Notes under the pieces: generated by a model
What the model was told of the DNA's origin: nothing
What the model saw: the letters and a program-made list of their open reading frames with translations, nothing else
Databases searched by the model: none
Program-made: the position numbers and the translations under genes
Shown: positions 22,056 to 31,760 of the stretch, one piece after another
Layout of the letters: each line of letters opens with the position of its first letter
Numbering within the stretch: the stretch's first letter is position 1
From: Venturia oleaginea
Lineage: Eukaryota > Ascomycota > Dothideomycetes > Venturiales > Venturiaceae
Reading direction: 5' to 3'
NCBI GenBank assembly: GCA_013176395.1
Contig: JABMLP010000025.1
Span: forward strand, 558,001 to 622,000
DNA: 64,000 nt

Positions 22056-23628
22056 CTATGCAGGCGTCAACCCAACTTGTACCCCATTCTTCGAGCAAAC
22101 AGTCAAAGTCAAACCTTCTGTCCACGGACGGCTATCCCGACTCATCAACTCTTTGAACTCCTGGCACAACCTAGTCGTCACATATCCAGCCTCAGCAAGC
22201 GCATACTGCTGTCCTAGACAGATTCTCGGATCACCATTGAAAGGAAGATACTCCCATCCAGGACGCAGCGTTTCCCATCGTTCAGGTTTGAATTCGTCGG
22301 CATCCTCGCCATAGAAGTCCTTGCGACGGTGCATGGCGTAAGGAGTGTAGACAACGATGACGCCCTTGGCAACGAAAACGGGGTCTTTGCCTTCCGGACC
22401 TCCTCCGATTGGGATGACACTGTCCTGGAGAGCAACGCGGGAGTTTCCTGGGACGACTGGGTGAAGACGGAGTGCTAATAGCGTGTTAGTTCAATCGCGT
22501 GGTACCTGGCTTTGAGACCGACTTACATTCATTCAAGCAGTATTTCAAGTATTTCATGCTCTTGATTTGCTCGTATGTGGGTAATTCTCCGCCCAAAGTC
22601 TCCTCAACCTCATGTCGTAATTTCTGGAAAACTTCAGGTCTCTTTGCGAGCACGAAAAATAGGTTGCTGAGTAATGAGGCGGTGGTATCTCTTCCGGCGA
22701 GCAACACGTTAAGAAGTTCATCGCGAAGTCGGATCTTGTCTTTGGTGTCCTTGGCTAACTCATGCAGAAAGACGTATCTGTCGTCAACGGCGCCCTTCTT
22801 CTCCACATCATGTTCGCGGTACCGGACAGCTTCATCGACGAAATGTCCAACAAATTCGTGGCAGATTCGCGTGGCTTCCTGTCCTTTTGAACCTTTGTAT
22901 ATGTACCGCAGACCACCGAGACGGAATCGCAGAGCGCAGGCGTCCTGGGCGTCATTGAAGGCCTGAGCGAACCGGGCTCCATCTGGTCCTCCGACTTTAG
23001 CTGGATTCAGGGTCTGTGTGGATTGTCCGAACAAGAACTCAGTGGCGCTATCGATTGTGAATCTGAAGAACAGTTCCTGCAAGTCGAACGTTGATCCGTC
23101 ACGGGGAATGAGCTTCCAAAGGTGCTGAATGTGTCGTTCGAACGTTTGCAAATCAGCAACCTGGTCCCTGGCAAAGTTGGGTCGAATCATTGCTCGTGAG
23201 TGACTCCAGAATGGACCATCGGTAGTGAATATTCCCCGACCCAGCAAAGGACCCATAGTGATTTCCCGGTTACCAAGTCCAAAATCCTTAAATCGCAATG
23301 AGAGGATGGTCTTGACATTTTGAGGTTCGCATGTGACGATGAGTTTTTGGGTAAACATCTTCGTTCCAAAAGTATTGCCTATGGTTCGGTAGTTATGGAG
23401 AGCGCGATCCATCAGTCGGTTTTCCTTTGCTGCAGCCATTGACGCGAAGAGATTGTCGAGGCCAAGTATCTTGTCTTTAAGAGGGTAGTTCTTGTGCAGC
23501 GGTTTGCATCCATGCTCCAGCTTGAATTTACGCCTGGCAAGGTAAAAGGTAACGCGATAGTAGGCTACGGCAGACAGGCATGCCAGGGCGAAGATTGTCA
23601 GCAGAGTGCTGGGGCTGTATTCCGTCAT
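22056..23628 (-). CDS. Cytochrome P450, CYP52-like (fatty acid/alkane hydroxylase type)
   Basis: Heme monooxygenase resembling CYP52, whose members hydroxylate alkane and fatty-acid chain ends at the ER. Exon 1 is 23628-22527, a 52-nt intron (22526-22475) follows, exon 2 is 22474-22056; 506 residues. The start is the first ATG, not the upstream GTG. An N-terminal anchor ([18 protein letters not shown]) is followed by the I-helix AGRDTTAS, ExxR as ESLRLHP completed across the splice, [18 protein letters not shown], and the heme loop [12 protein letters not shown]. In the FxxGxRxCxG signature the fourth position is Asp instead of Gly; the Cys ligand is present. It sits alone, so substrate is inferred from family only. 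Confidence 0.88.
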
Positions 23629-24679
23629 TGTTGACGGAGTAGGTTGTTTGATAGACGAGTTCACTTGGAGAGAGGCAATCGACCTGCTAAGTAGTGTTCT
23701 GTGGAGATGGCTGGAGATGGCATTGGTCAGCCGTGACACGACACAGACATGAGACTATGATGCACCAACGCATGGAGTGGTGTCGGGCGGTCACGATTAC
23801 GAAATCAAACTCTGCTATATGGCAGCCTGCAGGACCGGAGGATGATGGAATCGCACATGAAACATCAGTACAGGTGTGCTGACACCCTCCGAGGCTGTAG
23901 ACTTTCTAGAACCAGACGTACCGACCGATCCTTGACAAACACTGTGCGAATAGTTGCACCGTCTCCGATGTCTTCACCAGTTCAAACTCGTACTTCGGAA
24001 GCACTAGCCACTTTGATGCTCAAACATCTTTTGCCTCACGGGCACTCACTAGTCAAGCCTTGTGTACCAGTCAGGGAATCCATCTCAATTCCTCATTTCA
24101 TACGCGGCCTCCCGGGTAGTGGTCTTAACAAGGGCAGTGTACCGGTGGCCAGCATGTGGAATGTGTTATTGTTGGCATTATGCTGTCCATCCATTTCTTC
24201 ATCCTGTCCAAGTGCCTTCCAACAATGTAACCTGGCGAACCCACATTCGTGAATGTCCTTTTCATCAAGTTACGAGCCGAACTCGGTGCTGATGACCACT
24301 CGGGATGACTCCGAGATACGAGAGTTGACATGTCCTTTCGAGTGCTTCATGGTGTTGGGGTTTGGAACAAGCTTCGCAGTTGATATGCAACGGAAGTCGT
24401 GCATACACCCAGTCACAAAGGGGCAACTTGTGCAAAAGAATTGCGCTGTCGACCTGCAACTCTGAAGCATGACACACGAGGCCTCGGGGAAAATGCTGCA
24501 ACTTTGGTCCGAAGGAAGGCTATTGTAGGAACAGTACAGTTGCTAGTACTGTGGTGTAGATAATGACAATATTGGTCTTGTCGTCCGTCGTGTTTCGAGT
24601 CGTCTTGGCATCCATAGATGCCACATTTGGAGCTCCCTCAACTCCTTTCCTTAACTTCAATGTTTATTGTCCATACGAA
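23629..24679. other. Divergent promoter region, P450 and glucosidase II beta
   Basis: About 1 kb without a supported gene. Open frames of 60-136 codons show no domains. Confidence 0.45.
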
Positions 24680-26599
24680 ATGAAGGCTGTCATTGCTGCA
24701 ACTGTCGCTCTCACTGCCGCCGGCCGAGTATTAGCCGCTTCTGATCTACCAAGACCTCGAGGTGTAGGCCCCGAGTTCAGTAAACACTACAAGTCCATCG
24801 ACAACTTCAAATGCATCAACAACCCGGACGTTACTCTCCAACTCTCACAAGTCAACGACGATTACTGTGATTGCCCAGATGGCAGCGATGAGCCTGGAAC
24901 TTCAGCATGCTCTCATTTGAACGACACACTGGCCATTCCTGGCTTTTACTGCAAGAATAAAGGTCATTTGTGCCCATTGAATGATACTGGATGAAGCATA
25001 CTCACAGTATCCAGGTCACAATCCTAACTACGTTCCATTCACACACGTGAACGACGGTGTCTGCGATTACCATCTCTGCTGCGACGGTAGCGAGGAATGG
25101 GAGGGAATAGGAGACAAATGCCCCGACAGATGCAAAGAGATAGGCCAGGACTGGCGGAAACAAAATGAGCAGAGGCAGAAGGCCCTCGGTGCTGCTACCA
25201 AGAAGAGGAAAGAACTTGTAACAGAGGCCGGAAGACTCAAGAAAGAGGTGGAGGATCGGATACAAACATTGAAGACACAAATTACCAGCGTTGAGATCAA
25301 AGTGCAGAACCTAGAGCAGGAATTTGCTGAGATCGAGAAGCGGGAGAAGGCAAGAGTTGTTCGAGCACCTAAGGAGGGAGGCAAAATGGGTATGCTTGTC
25401 ACACTGGCAAAGCAGAGGACAGAAGAGCTTCGAACAACTCTTGAAAGGGTGGTCAGGGAGCGGGATGATGCCCAGAGCCGACTCAAAGAGCTTGAGTCTA
25501 TGCTCACTACATTCAAGGAAGAGTACAATCCCAACTTCAACGATGAGGGAGTCAAGAGAGCTGTTCGAGCTTGGGAGGACTATGCTGCCCGGGACAAGCC
25601 GGCGGAAGATCTTGCGGTTGAGCGCGATCTGAGGGAGATTATGAAGGAAGATAGCGAGAATGGCCTGGCATGGACAGACTACGAGCATGAGGAGAGCGAC
25701 GCAGATGTTTGTGAGTCTTCCTATTTGTTTATTCTACAATCTACAAAACGCAAACGATACAACTTCCAATCCGCGAAAGCCCAATCCGAGGTTAAGTTTT
25801 GCAAAAGTTTGGACACTTTCTTAAAAATGATCGCCAGACGTATTGCTGGCCCTCGAAGAAGACCTAGTTGAGAGGCGCAGGATCACTATGACATTGTCTC
25901 TCGAGGTTGTTAAGAATCTCGCATGCATCCAACTAACGATCAATCGCAGTATACAAGTTCGAGGAATATCTTCCTAAGCCCGTTCGAGATTGGGTCGACC
26001 AAAAGCTTCGAGATCTTCGAGTCGTTCTGATCGAGAATGGCATACTCGCAGATGCATCGGCTCAGGGGGATGAATCCAAAGCTGTACAAGATGCCCGAAG
26101 CAGACTCGATGGAGCCAAGAACGAGCTCAACGATGACAAGGACTCTCTTAAAAAACACGAGGAAGACCTTACGGATGACTATGGCCCGGACGATGTATTC
26201 CGTGCGCTGAAAGGTCAATGTGTTTCAGTCGATTCTGGGGAGTACGAGTACGAGATGTGCTGGATGGGCGGAACCACTCAAAAGCCTAAGAAGGGAGGAG
26301 GAAATACTGCTATGGGCACGTACACTCATTTCGAGACAATCTTTGTCGATGAGGATGTTCCAGCCAACGGTAAGGGTCTTGGTTCGGGAGAAAGACTTGC
26401 CATGATGTTCGAGAATGGCCAACATTGTTGGAACGGACCCGCCAGACAGACCACCGTCATCATGGCCTGCGCGGAGAAAGATGAGATTTGGAAGGTTGTG
26501 GAAGCGGAGAAATGCATGTACAAAATGGAGGTTGGTACTCCGGCGGTTTGTACTGGTAGCATTGGGAAGGCTGCGCCAAAGAAGAAGGATGAATTGTAA
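24680..26599 (+). CDS. Glucosidase II beta subunit
   Basis: Non-catalytic subunit that holds glucosidase II in the ER and recognises mannose on N-glycans being trimmed. Exons are 24680-24962, 25015-25710 and 25950-26599, giving 542 residues. Signal peptide: MKAVIAATVALTAAGRVLA. Two LDL-receptor-A-like Cys repeats follow (DDYCDCPDGSDEPGTSAC; DGVCDYHLCCDGSEEW), then a Glu/Lys coiled coil, VLYKFEEYLPKPVRDWV, and the MRH domain (CVSVDSGEYEYEMCW .. MMFENGQHCWNGPARQTTV). It ends in KKKDEL, an HDEL-type retrieval signal. Intron 1 has an unusual GTCATT donor but restores the family sequence KNKGHNPNYVPF. Intron 2 is 239 nt, about four times the local norm. Confidence 0.94.
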
Positions 26600-26963
26600 G
26601 CTATGTAGTAAGATTGTGCATTTTGGCGGGTGTTTGGGTTGTGTCAAAATATTTACTGTTCAAGCTAATCGGTTAGAAGCCTCGTCTTCTCGAATCGCAA
26701 ACTCCAAAGAACAACGCTTGAGCTCAATTTAATACTCGGTCAATTGATCTCCTTGTTGTGAGCACGCGAGTATCAACTTGTAAAGGAGGTGAGTGGTGGA
26801 GATCGAGTAGCCCGACTAAGAATGGAAGATGACGCTGGAATGACCTGACGTATTGGATAATGCCTCATTACTTTTCACGTTCAAAGGGGTTTGGAAACTT
26901 CACTCTTTAAACTTCTTCGATTAATTCACCTCTCGTCAGATTCCCCAATTCTCTCGATACAAA
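26600..26963. other. Intergenic region
   Basis: 3' flank of the glucosidase subunit and upstream region of the tautomerase relic. Nothing else seen. Confidence 0.4.
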
Positions 26964-27102
26964 ATGCCTCTCGTCAAAATCGACATGGTTCGTGGTGCTC
27001 GTACACCTGAGCAGATTAAGAAACTTGCGGATACTGTCCAAACAACCCTTGAGCAACGTTTCAATGCTCCGTACAGAGACCGCTATCAGATCATCACACA
27101 GC

Positions 27103-27128
27103 ATGAGCCTTACGAAATGTAAGCTTCT
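27103..27128. repeat. 26-bp direct repeat, left copy
   Basis: Matches 27293-27318 with one difference (C/T). It spans the end of tautomerase exon 1 and the start of its intron, including the GTAAGC donor. Confidence 0.85.
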
Positions 27129-27292
27129 TGGCAAAGCAGGATCTAGAGAAGTTTAACTACAAACAGTAACTTCTAAGCTTTAATAGGCTTTGACAAGGCT
27201 TTAGCAAGGCTTTAGCGGGTAACTATTACTTAAATAGAATTAGCAGAATCTTTTGCCAAGAAACTAAGCTACACTGTGCGGCCGCAAAAGCG
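27129..27292. mobile_element. 164-bp inserted element
   Basis: Lies exactly between 26-bp direct repeats. It contains three near-copies of GGCTTTRRCAA(GG) at about 27186-27217 and ends TTTTGCCAAG..CCGCAAAAGCG, the end shared with 9411-9453. It has no coding capacity, no clear inverted ends and no RNA polymerase III boxes that I can see. The long target duplication suggests insertion by target-primed reverse transcription, as for SINE/LINE-type elements; this is inferred. Confidence 0.6.
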
Positions 27293-27318
27293 ATGAGCCT
27301 TATGAAATGTAAGCTTCT
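27293..27318. repeat. 26-bp direct repeat, right copy
   Basis: Second copy of 27103-27128. It carries a second GTAAGC donor at 27309. Confidence 0.85.
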
Positions 27319-27672
27319 CCATCTCGTCCTTATTCCGTCGCATATGATGCCGTTGAAAACCATCTTCTCCAAATTAAAGGTAATAAACCTATCATTTCAT
27401 CACATCTCACACTCTTGACCAGGATTTGCCTCGACACCGGCCTCAACTATGAACGCACCGACAAACTCGTCTTCATCCAGGTTTTCCAGCGAGGCCGCGG
27501 CAAGACACCAAACATTGTTTTTATAAAGAAGTGGCGAGGGCGTTGGAGACGGAATGCGAGGTTCCTTCTAAACGATTGATTATTACGTGTACGGAGAATG
27601 GGAAGGAGGATTGGAGTTTTGGGGAGGGAGAGCGCAGTTTTTGGATAGGGGTTTTTGCCTTTGAAGGAGTAG

Positions 27673-28626
27673 GGAGAGGAGTGGAGTGTAGATGGTCTTT
27701 GTCTTTGCGTACTGTTGTAGATGAGCTTCAAATCATATCCTTCGATGAGAAAATGATAAAAGCTTACAATGCGCATCTTGAGAACGGTATCGACAAAATT
27801 CCCCAGCGATTTGGTTTGGAAAGACTGCCGGAAAATCTTCTATATCGATCCTGATTATGAAAGGCTCGCAGTGAATAGCTACATTCACGTATCCGTGGGT
27901 AGTCGAAAGGACTCCAATCGACGGCCCAATTGTACGAGGCAGAGATCAGGGGGTATTCTGATCCTTGTCGTTTTGGGGAGCTGTGATTGGCTTGCTCGCT
28001 TCAGTGGGCGGCGAATTCTCGTTGCCAAATTCTTCCTCTCCCTTCAACATCCTCCACCAGCCATCATCCAACATCCAAAGTTCATCTTGAGACGGTTGGA
28101 ATACGCGTCAACTATTGGAAGGCGACAGTCCAGAATCGGAAATGGCAGCGCAAACGAAGCCATGGCAAGGGCGTGATACTCAGCGATCGCATCTCAAGCC
28201 ACCAGATCGAGTGAAGAAGAAGAAGAAGTAGAAGACGCATTCTCGTGTCTCGGGTCATTGGACATATTGACATGTTGAAATTCTTCTCGTCTGACATAGG
28301 CGATGGGCATGCGGCGACCCTTCATTCGGCTATTGATCCATATCACTCCGATGACCAGAACAGTGGTACTTTCGATGTTCATTGCGGACACGTCAAACGT
28401 TTCTGTACCCTTTCATCTCATCTCCGAGCGAAGTCCTATAAGCCAGATACAATTCTTGGTGTTCCTCCGTGGAAGCACCTCCGACGAATAATTGATCACA
28501 CTGGTCTAGGAGAGAATTTCGAGGTTGAAGACGCCTCGCAAAGAGTTCATATTGTAAGGTTTAGGTATAAGTCCCCTTTCTAACCACACCGCCTCTTTCT
28601 TACATACTTCTCTTATCCTTTTCCGC
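27673..28626. other. Unassigned stretch
   Basis: Several open frames (for example plus 27769-28176 and minus 28194-28391) but no family, start or splice pattern I can support. A CTT/AAG-rich run lies near 28213-28230. It may contain further gene debris. Confidence 0.35.
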
Positions 28627-29520
28627 AGCCGCCCCTACCAAGACTGTCGTAATAGCCGGAGGTGGTACAATGAGTCTTACTAGCCAGGTTAGCCATCGAA
28701 ACCATCCAAATGTGGGAATCAGATCCTGTGTTCTCGCCTATGTACACAAAAGCTGGGTATCCCAGTGGTACTTTGGGGGCGCAAACTGGAGCTGGGATTA
28801 TGTTGCGGGTGGTGCGAAAGGGATGCTGAGAAGTTGATAAGGAAGGCCATGGTGAATGAGGTTGTTGGCGTGCGAAGGGCTGAGGGGAGTGAACCCGAAT
28901 GCGTGGATGGTGACCAACATGATATTGAGCAAAGGGGAAAAGGAAGCGCACAAAGACACGGCCGTGTTCAATGTCTGGAACGCTGGTGACGCCGAGAATG
29001 AGCTCGCTGGATATTTCTTCCCCCTTCATGCTGATGGTAGGCCTAAAATGGTTGCCAATGTGTAAGTTATATCTTTCACCTCCCGGACAAAAAGACTCTA
29101 ACTGACCTCCCCAACAGCAAGGCTTCCGCCACTGGACCCATCGCTCCCTCGATGAACACACCCCACTCGCTAGAATTACCCCTTCCATCCCACGACTACG
29201 CCACCAACCGTCTCTTTGTAAAAATTGCCTTCCTCAGTTCACGAATAAAACCTTCGCAGCAAGCCACAGCTGCAATCACCTTGGTCCCTTCGACGACGGA
29301 TGCTTATTCGGCCCTGATTCAAGTAGTCCTAAGAGTTTGTTTTTGGGTACGGGTGGCAACGGGCATACCTTCAAGGATCTGATGAACGTGGGCAAGTATG
29401 TCAAGTTAGCTATTGAGGGGACGCTAGATGAGGAGATGGAGGAGGCTTTTTATTGAAGGGCCGGAGAGGTGAATGGACCGTTCAAGATGCCAAATCTTAA
29501 TGAGCAGGAATTGGTGAATG
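28627..29520 (+). pseudogene. Fructosyl-amine oxidase (amadoriase)-like flavoprotein, broken
   Basis: FAD enzymes of this family oxidise glycated amino acids. Recognisable pieces lie in order on the plus strand but in different frames: the FAD-binding start TKTVVIAGGGTM, then, after an apparent deletion, LARLAIETIQMWESDPVFSP; GVNPNAWMVTN; DAENELAGYFFPLHADGRPK, ending at a GTAAGT donor near 29061; and, after an AG near 29120, RHWTHRSLDEHTPL. The FAD-contact end LFLGTGGNGHTFKDLMNVGKY comes near the 3' end and is followed by TGA at about 29454-29456, where a Trp codon seems likely. No start codon is seen at the 5' end. Clearly non-functional. Confidence 0.65.
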
Positions 29521-29588
29521 ATGGGGAAACGGCGATATTACAGCTAAAGACGACCGCTTTGAAATCATTGAAGATAGTAGTTTTTCAC

Positions 29589-30390
29589 TCAAACTGAAAT
29601 AGCTGTGGCACTGCCTTCTAACCCAGTGCTTCCTAGTGCAGCATCAGTATGGACCTTCTCCGCTTCCGTCGTCAACGGTGCAACACCATTCATCATAGCT
29701 CCAACCTTCTCAGCATCAATCTCCGGTTCCGCAACCCCATCCTCAATCCTCTTCTCCCTGTACTTCTCCTCCATCTCATCCAACTCTTCCGGTGTCAACG
29801 GCACAGTCGCAAACCTCATCATCGCAGCTTTGTTCACTTCAGGCGTCAACTTTTTCCCTTCACCAACCATCTTCTCCAGCAGCGCAAAATACTGCACGTA
29901 ATAACCCGGTGTATTCGTATTCAGGAATCGTCCTTCCTCATCGAATGGGTTGGAGAATTTGTGGATTAGACCGATCGGGATGGTGAGGAAATCGCCGACT
30001 TTGGCGTCGATGTGGGAGCCCGGGATGTGGAAACGGACGACTCCTTTCTAGTCATTGGCATTGTCAGTGAGGTGAGATGAGGGAGGAGGGTTGGTACTTG
30101 CGATGTCGACTTACCGTCACGTAGAAGCATTCATCGTGCATTTCGTGGAAGTGGAAGACGGGTCCTGTGCTGTGAGGGGGCACTTTTGACTCGATGGCTG
30201 AGATGCGGTTTTGTGTCTTTGTACCGTCCTCTACGATTCTGTATCCATCTGGACTCACGCCATTAGCTCATGACGATTTTGATAGTTTGGAGCCAGTCAT
30301 CTCACATTGTCCCATGTACCTCCACGGTGTATTCTCAGCAGAGAAATGTCCAACACGTGGCTGAAACTTTTCTTGAACTTCAGTTGTCAT
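29589..30390 (-). CDS. Cupin-domain protein, possible cluster member
   Basis: Single-domain cupin (RmlC-like barrel) of unknown reaction. Exons are 30390-30307 plus one base to 30306, 30248-30115 and 30047-29589; introns of 57 and 67 nt keep phase; 225 residues. Cupin motif 1 is seen as VFHFHEMHDECFYVTKGVVRF and motif 2 as GDFLTIPIGLIHKFSNP, with the His residues of the metal site. The C-terminal third is a Glu-rich helical tail. It lies downstream of the PKS on the same strand. The shared 14-base motif lies about 400 bp upstream of its start, the main reason to link it to the cluster. Confidence 0.85.
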
Positions 30391-30872
30391 GTTGTCTGCG
30401 TAGCTTTTTTAAATGTAGGCCGGTAGTCCGCGATAAACAAGATACAATTCCAAGAAGAAGACACGAGTATCAAGGATGGAAACTTGATGGACGGCAACGC
30501 CAGGAATGATCAATGTCTTAACTTCATTCACACTACCATCCTCCGAGCGCGCTCGAACATCACCGCCGCGGAAACCGACACTGCAAAGCATCCGCGAACC
30601 CAGTCTGCGGAAACCGAGCCTCATACGCGACGAATCCGGACATTTGATGGGAAAATCACCATCGAGATCGGGTGTCGAGGCCGAGAACCACGCTTGCAAA
30701 CGATGCCTTCTAGCAGACTGTTCCTCACGACTCCAAGACCAAACTTGAGACAGGCCAATCCTGTCTGTTCATGTACCCATAAACCGGGCTTCGGGCGCCG
30801 AAAAAAAAAAAACAATTACCACTTCGTGTCTGTCTTCGGGATGCGGAGAGTACTACTCGGCATCATTTAGAA
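30391..30872. other. Upstream region of the cupin gene
   Basis: No gene supported. Contains the shared motif at 30791-30804, followed by an A-run. Confidence 0.45.
30791..30804 (+). promoter_or_regulatory. Shared cluster motif, cupin promoter
   Basis: TCGGGCGCCGAAAA. One of four matches to TCGGRCGCCGAAAA; holds a CGG-N3-CCG palindrome of the kind bound by Zn2Cys6 dimers. About 400 bp upstream of the cupin start. Confidence 0.6.
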
Positions 30873-31218
30873 ATCGTCTGAAAGCCGCAGAGACACCCCA
30901 CAGCCCGTGTTCAACGTGTCTAACACAGCGTACCGACCACCTCGCCAAAATCAATTTTGCCGGCTTCGTACAGATATCTGAAGTCCTAGGAGTTAAAGAG
31001 GCGTGCTTTTTTTTTAAAGGGGCCCTATATTAAGAGAGAGAGATGGAATATATATCCTCTCTTCAGGAGTAGATATTTAATATAAATACGTAGATAAAAG
31101 CCTGGGACGTAAATTGAAGTAGAGAAATTATTTCGGCCAGGTGGTTGGTGCGTCGTGCAGCTGACTGATGTGTATTGCGTATCGTAAATATGGTTGGTCT
31201 CTGCGGCTTTCAGACGAT
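30873..31218. mobile_element. MITE-like element with 22-bp terminal inverted repeats
   Basis: 30873-30894 and 31197-31218 are perfect reverse complements (ATCGTCTGAAAGCCGC..). Outside them CATCATTTAGA (left) and CATCATGTAGA (right) look like an ~11-bp target duplication with one mismatch. The 346-bp interior is non-coding and AT-rich with an AGAGAGAGA run. Inverted-repeat length and duplication size suggest a Mutator-like or hAT-like non-autonomous element. Confidence 0.7.
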
Positions 31219-31760
31219 TCCATCATGTAGAGGTCTCGTCAGATTGGAAACCAGCGATTAGCGACTGTCGTGATCTTACCTTAGAAAAGAGGTGAGTTGC
31301 CCACCAAGGCTGAATAGGTCACGTGTATATAATGAAACGAATCGGATGTCTGAGGATAGATATATCCTTGTCATGATGGCAGAGGCGGCCTTTTCGTAAA
31401 TTCGAGAATTGGTAACGGCGCCGCTGCAGTCTTTTGAGAGCGCGTCATTTTTAAGTCCGGATTGAGAGTGCGAAGTCACTCTCGAGATGTTTTCAAAAAT
31501 GTTCGGGATTTGTTATACTTTTTTTTTTACCAGAATAGGAGCATCACATTTTGAATCTTTTTAGATAGCAGGAATCAAGAGCCCAATATGACGAACGATT
31601 AAGAGGTAGTAGATATCAGTTCAGTGAATAACGTTTCAGCATTTCTATATTCTATGGTTATGACTATGAAACCAGCCAACCAACCAACCAGGACAGAGGA
31701 AAGACAATAAGGAAAGTCGTCAATCTGATAAACCAAGCGCCACGAATCCCAAAGAAACAC
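31219..31760. other. Intergenic region, 3' flank of PKS
   Basis: Nothing recognised; contains a CCAACCAACCAACCA run near 31676-31690. Confidence 0.4.

Larger units (their letters stand above)
26964..27672 (+). pseudogene. Tautomerase-superfamily protein, broken by insertion and frameshifts
   Basis: Small 4-oxalocrotonate tautomerase/MIF-fold protein that uses Pro as the N-terminal catalytic residue after Met removal. Exon 1 (26964-27118) reads MPLVKIDMVRGARTPEQIKK .. RDRYQIITQHEPYEM. The intron runs from GTAAGC at 27119 to AG at 27422 and contains a 164-bp insertion that duplicated the exon end and donor. Exon 2 continues ICLDTGLNYERTDKLVFIQVFQRGRG. Near 27505 the frame must shift to reach EVARALETECEVPSKRLIIT..NGKEDWSFGEGE, and again near 27635 to reach AQFL and a stop at 27672. 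Pro2 is intact, but at least two frameshifts make a normal product unlikely. Confidence 0.75.

Noticed and set aside
28613..29188. 191-codon minus-strand frame
   Set aside because: It is opposite the fructosyl-amine oxidase relic, whose pieces match a known family; no domain in this frame.
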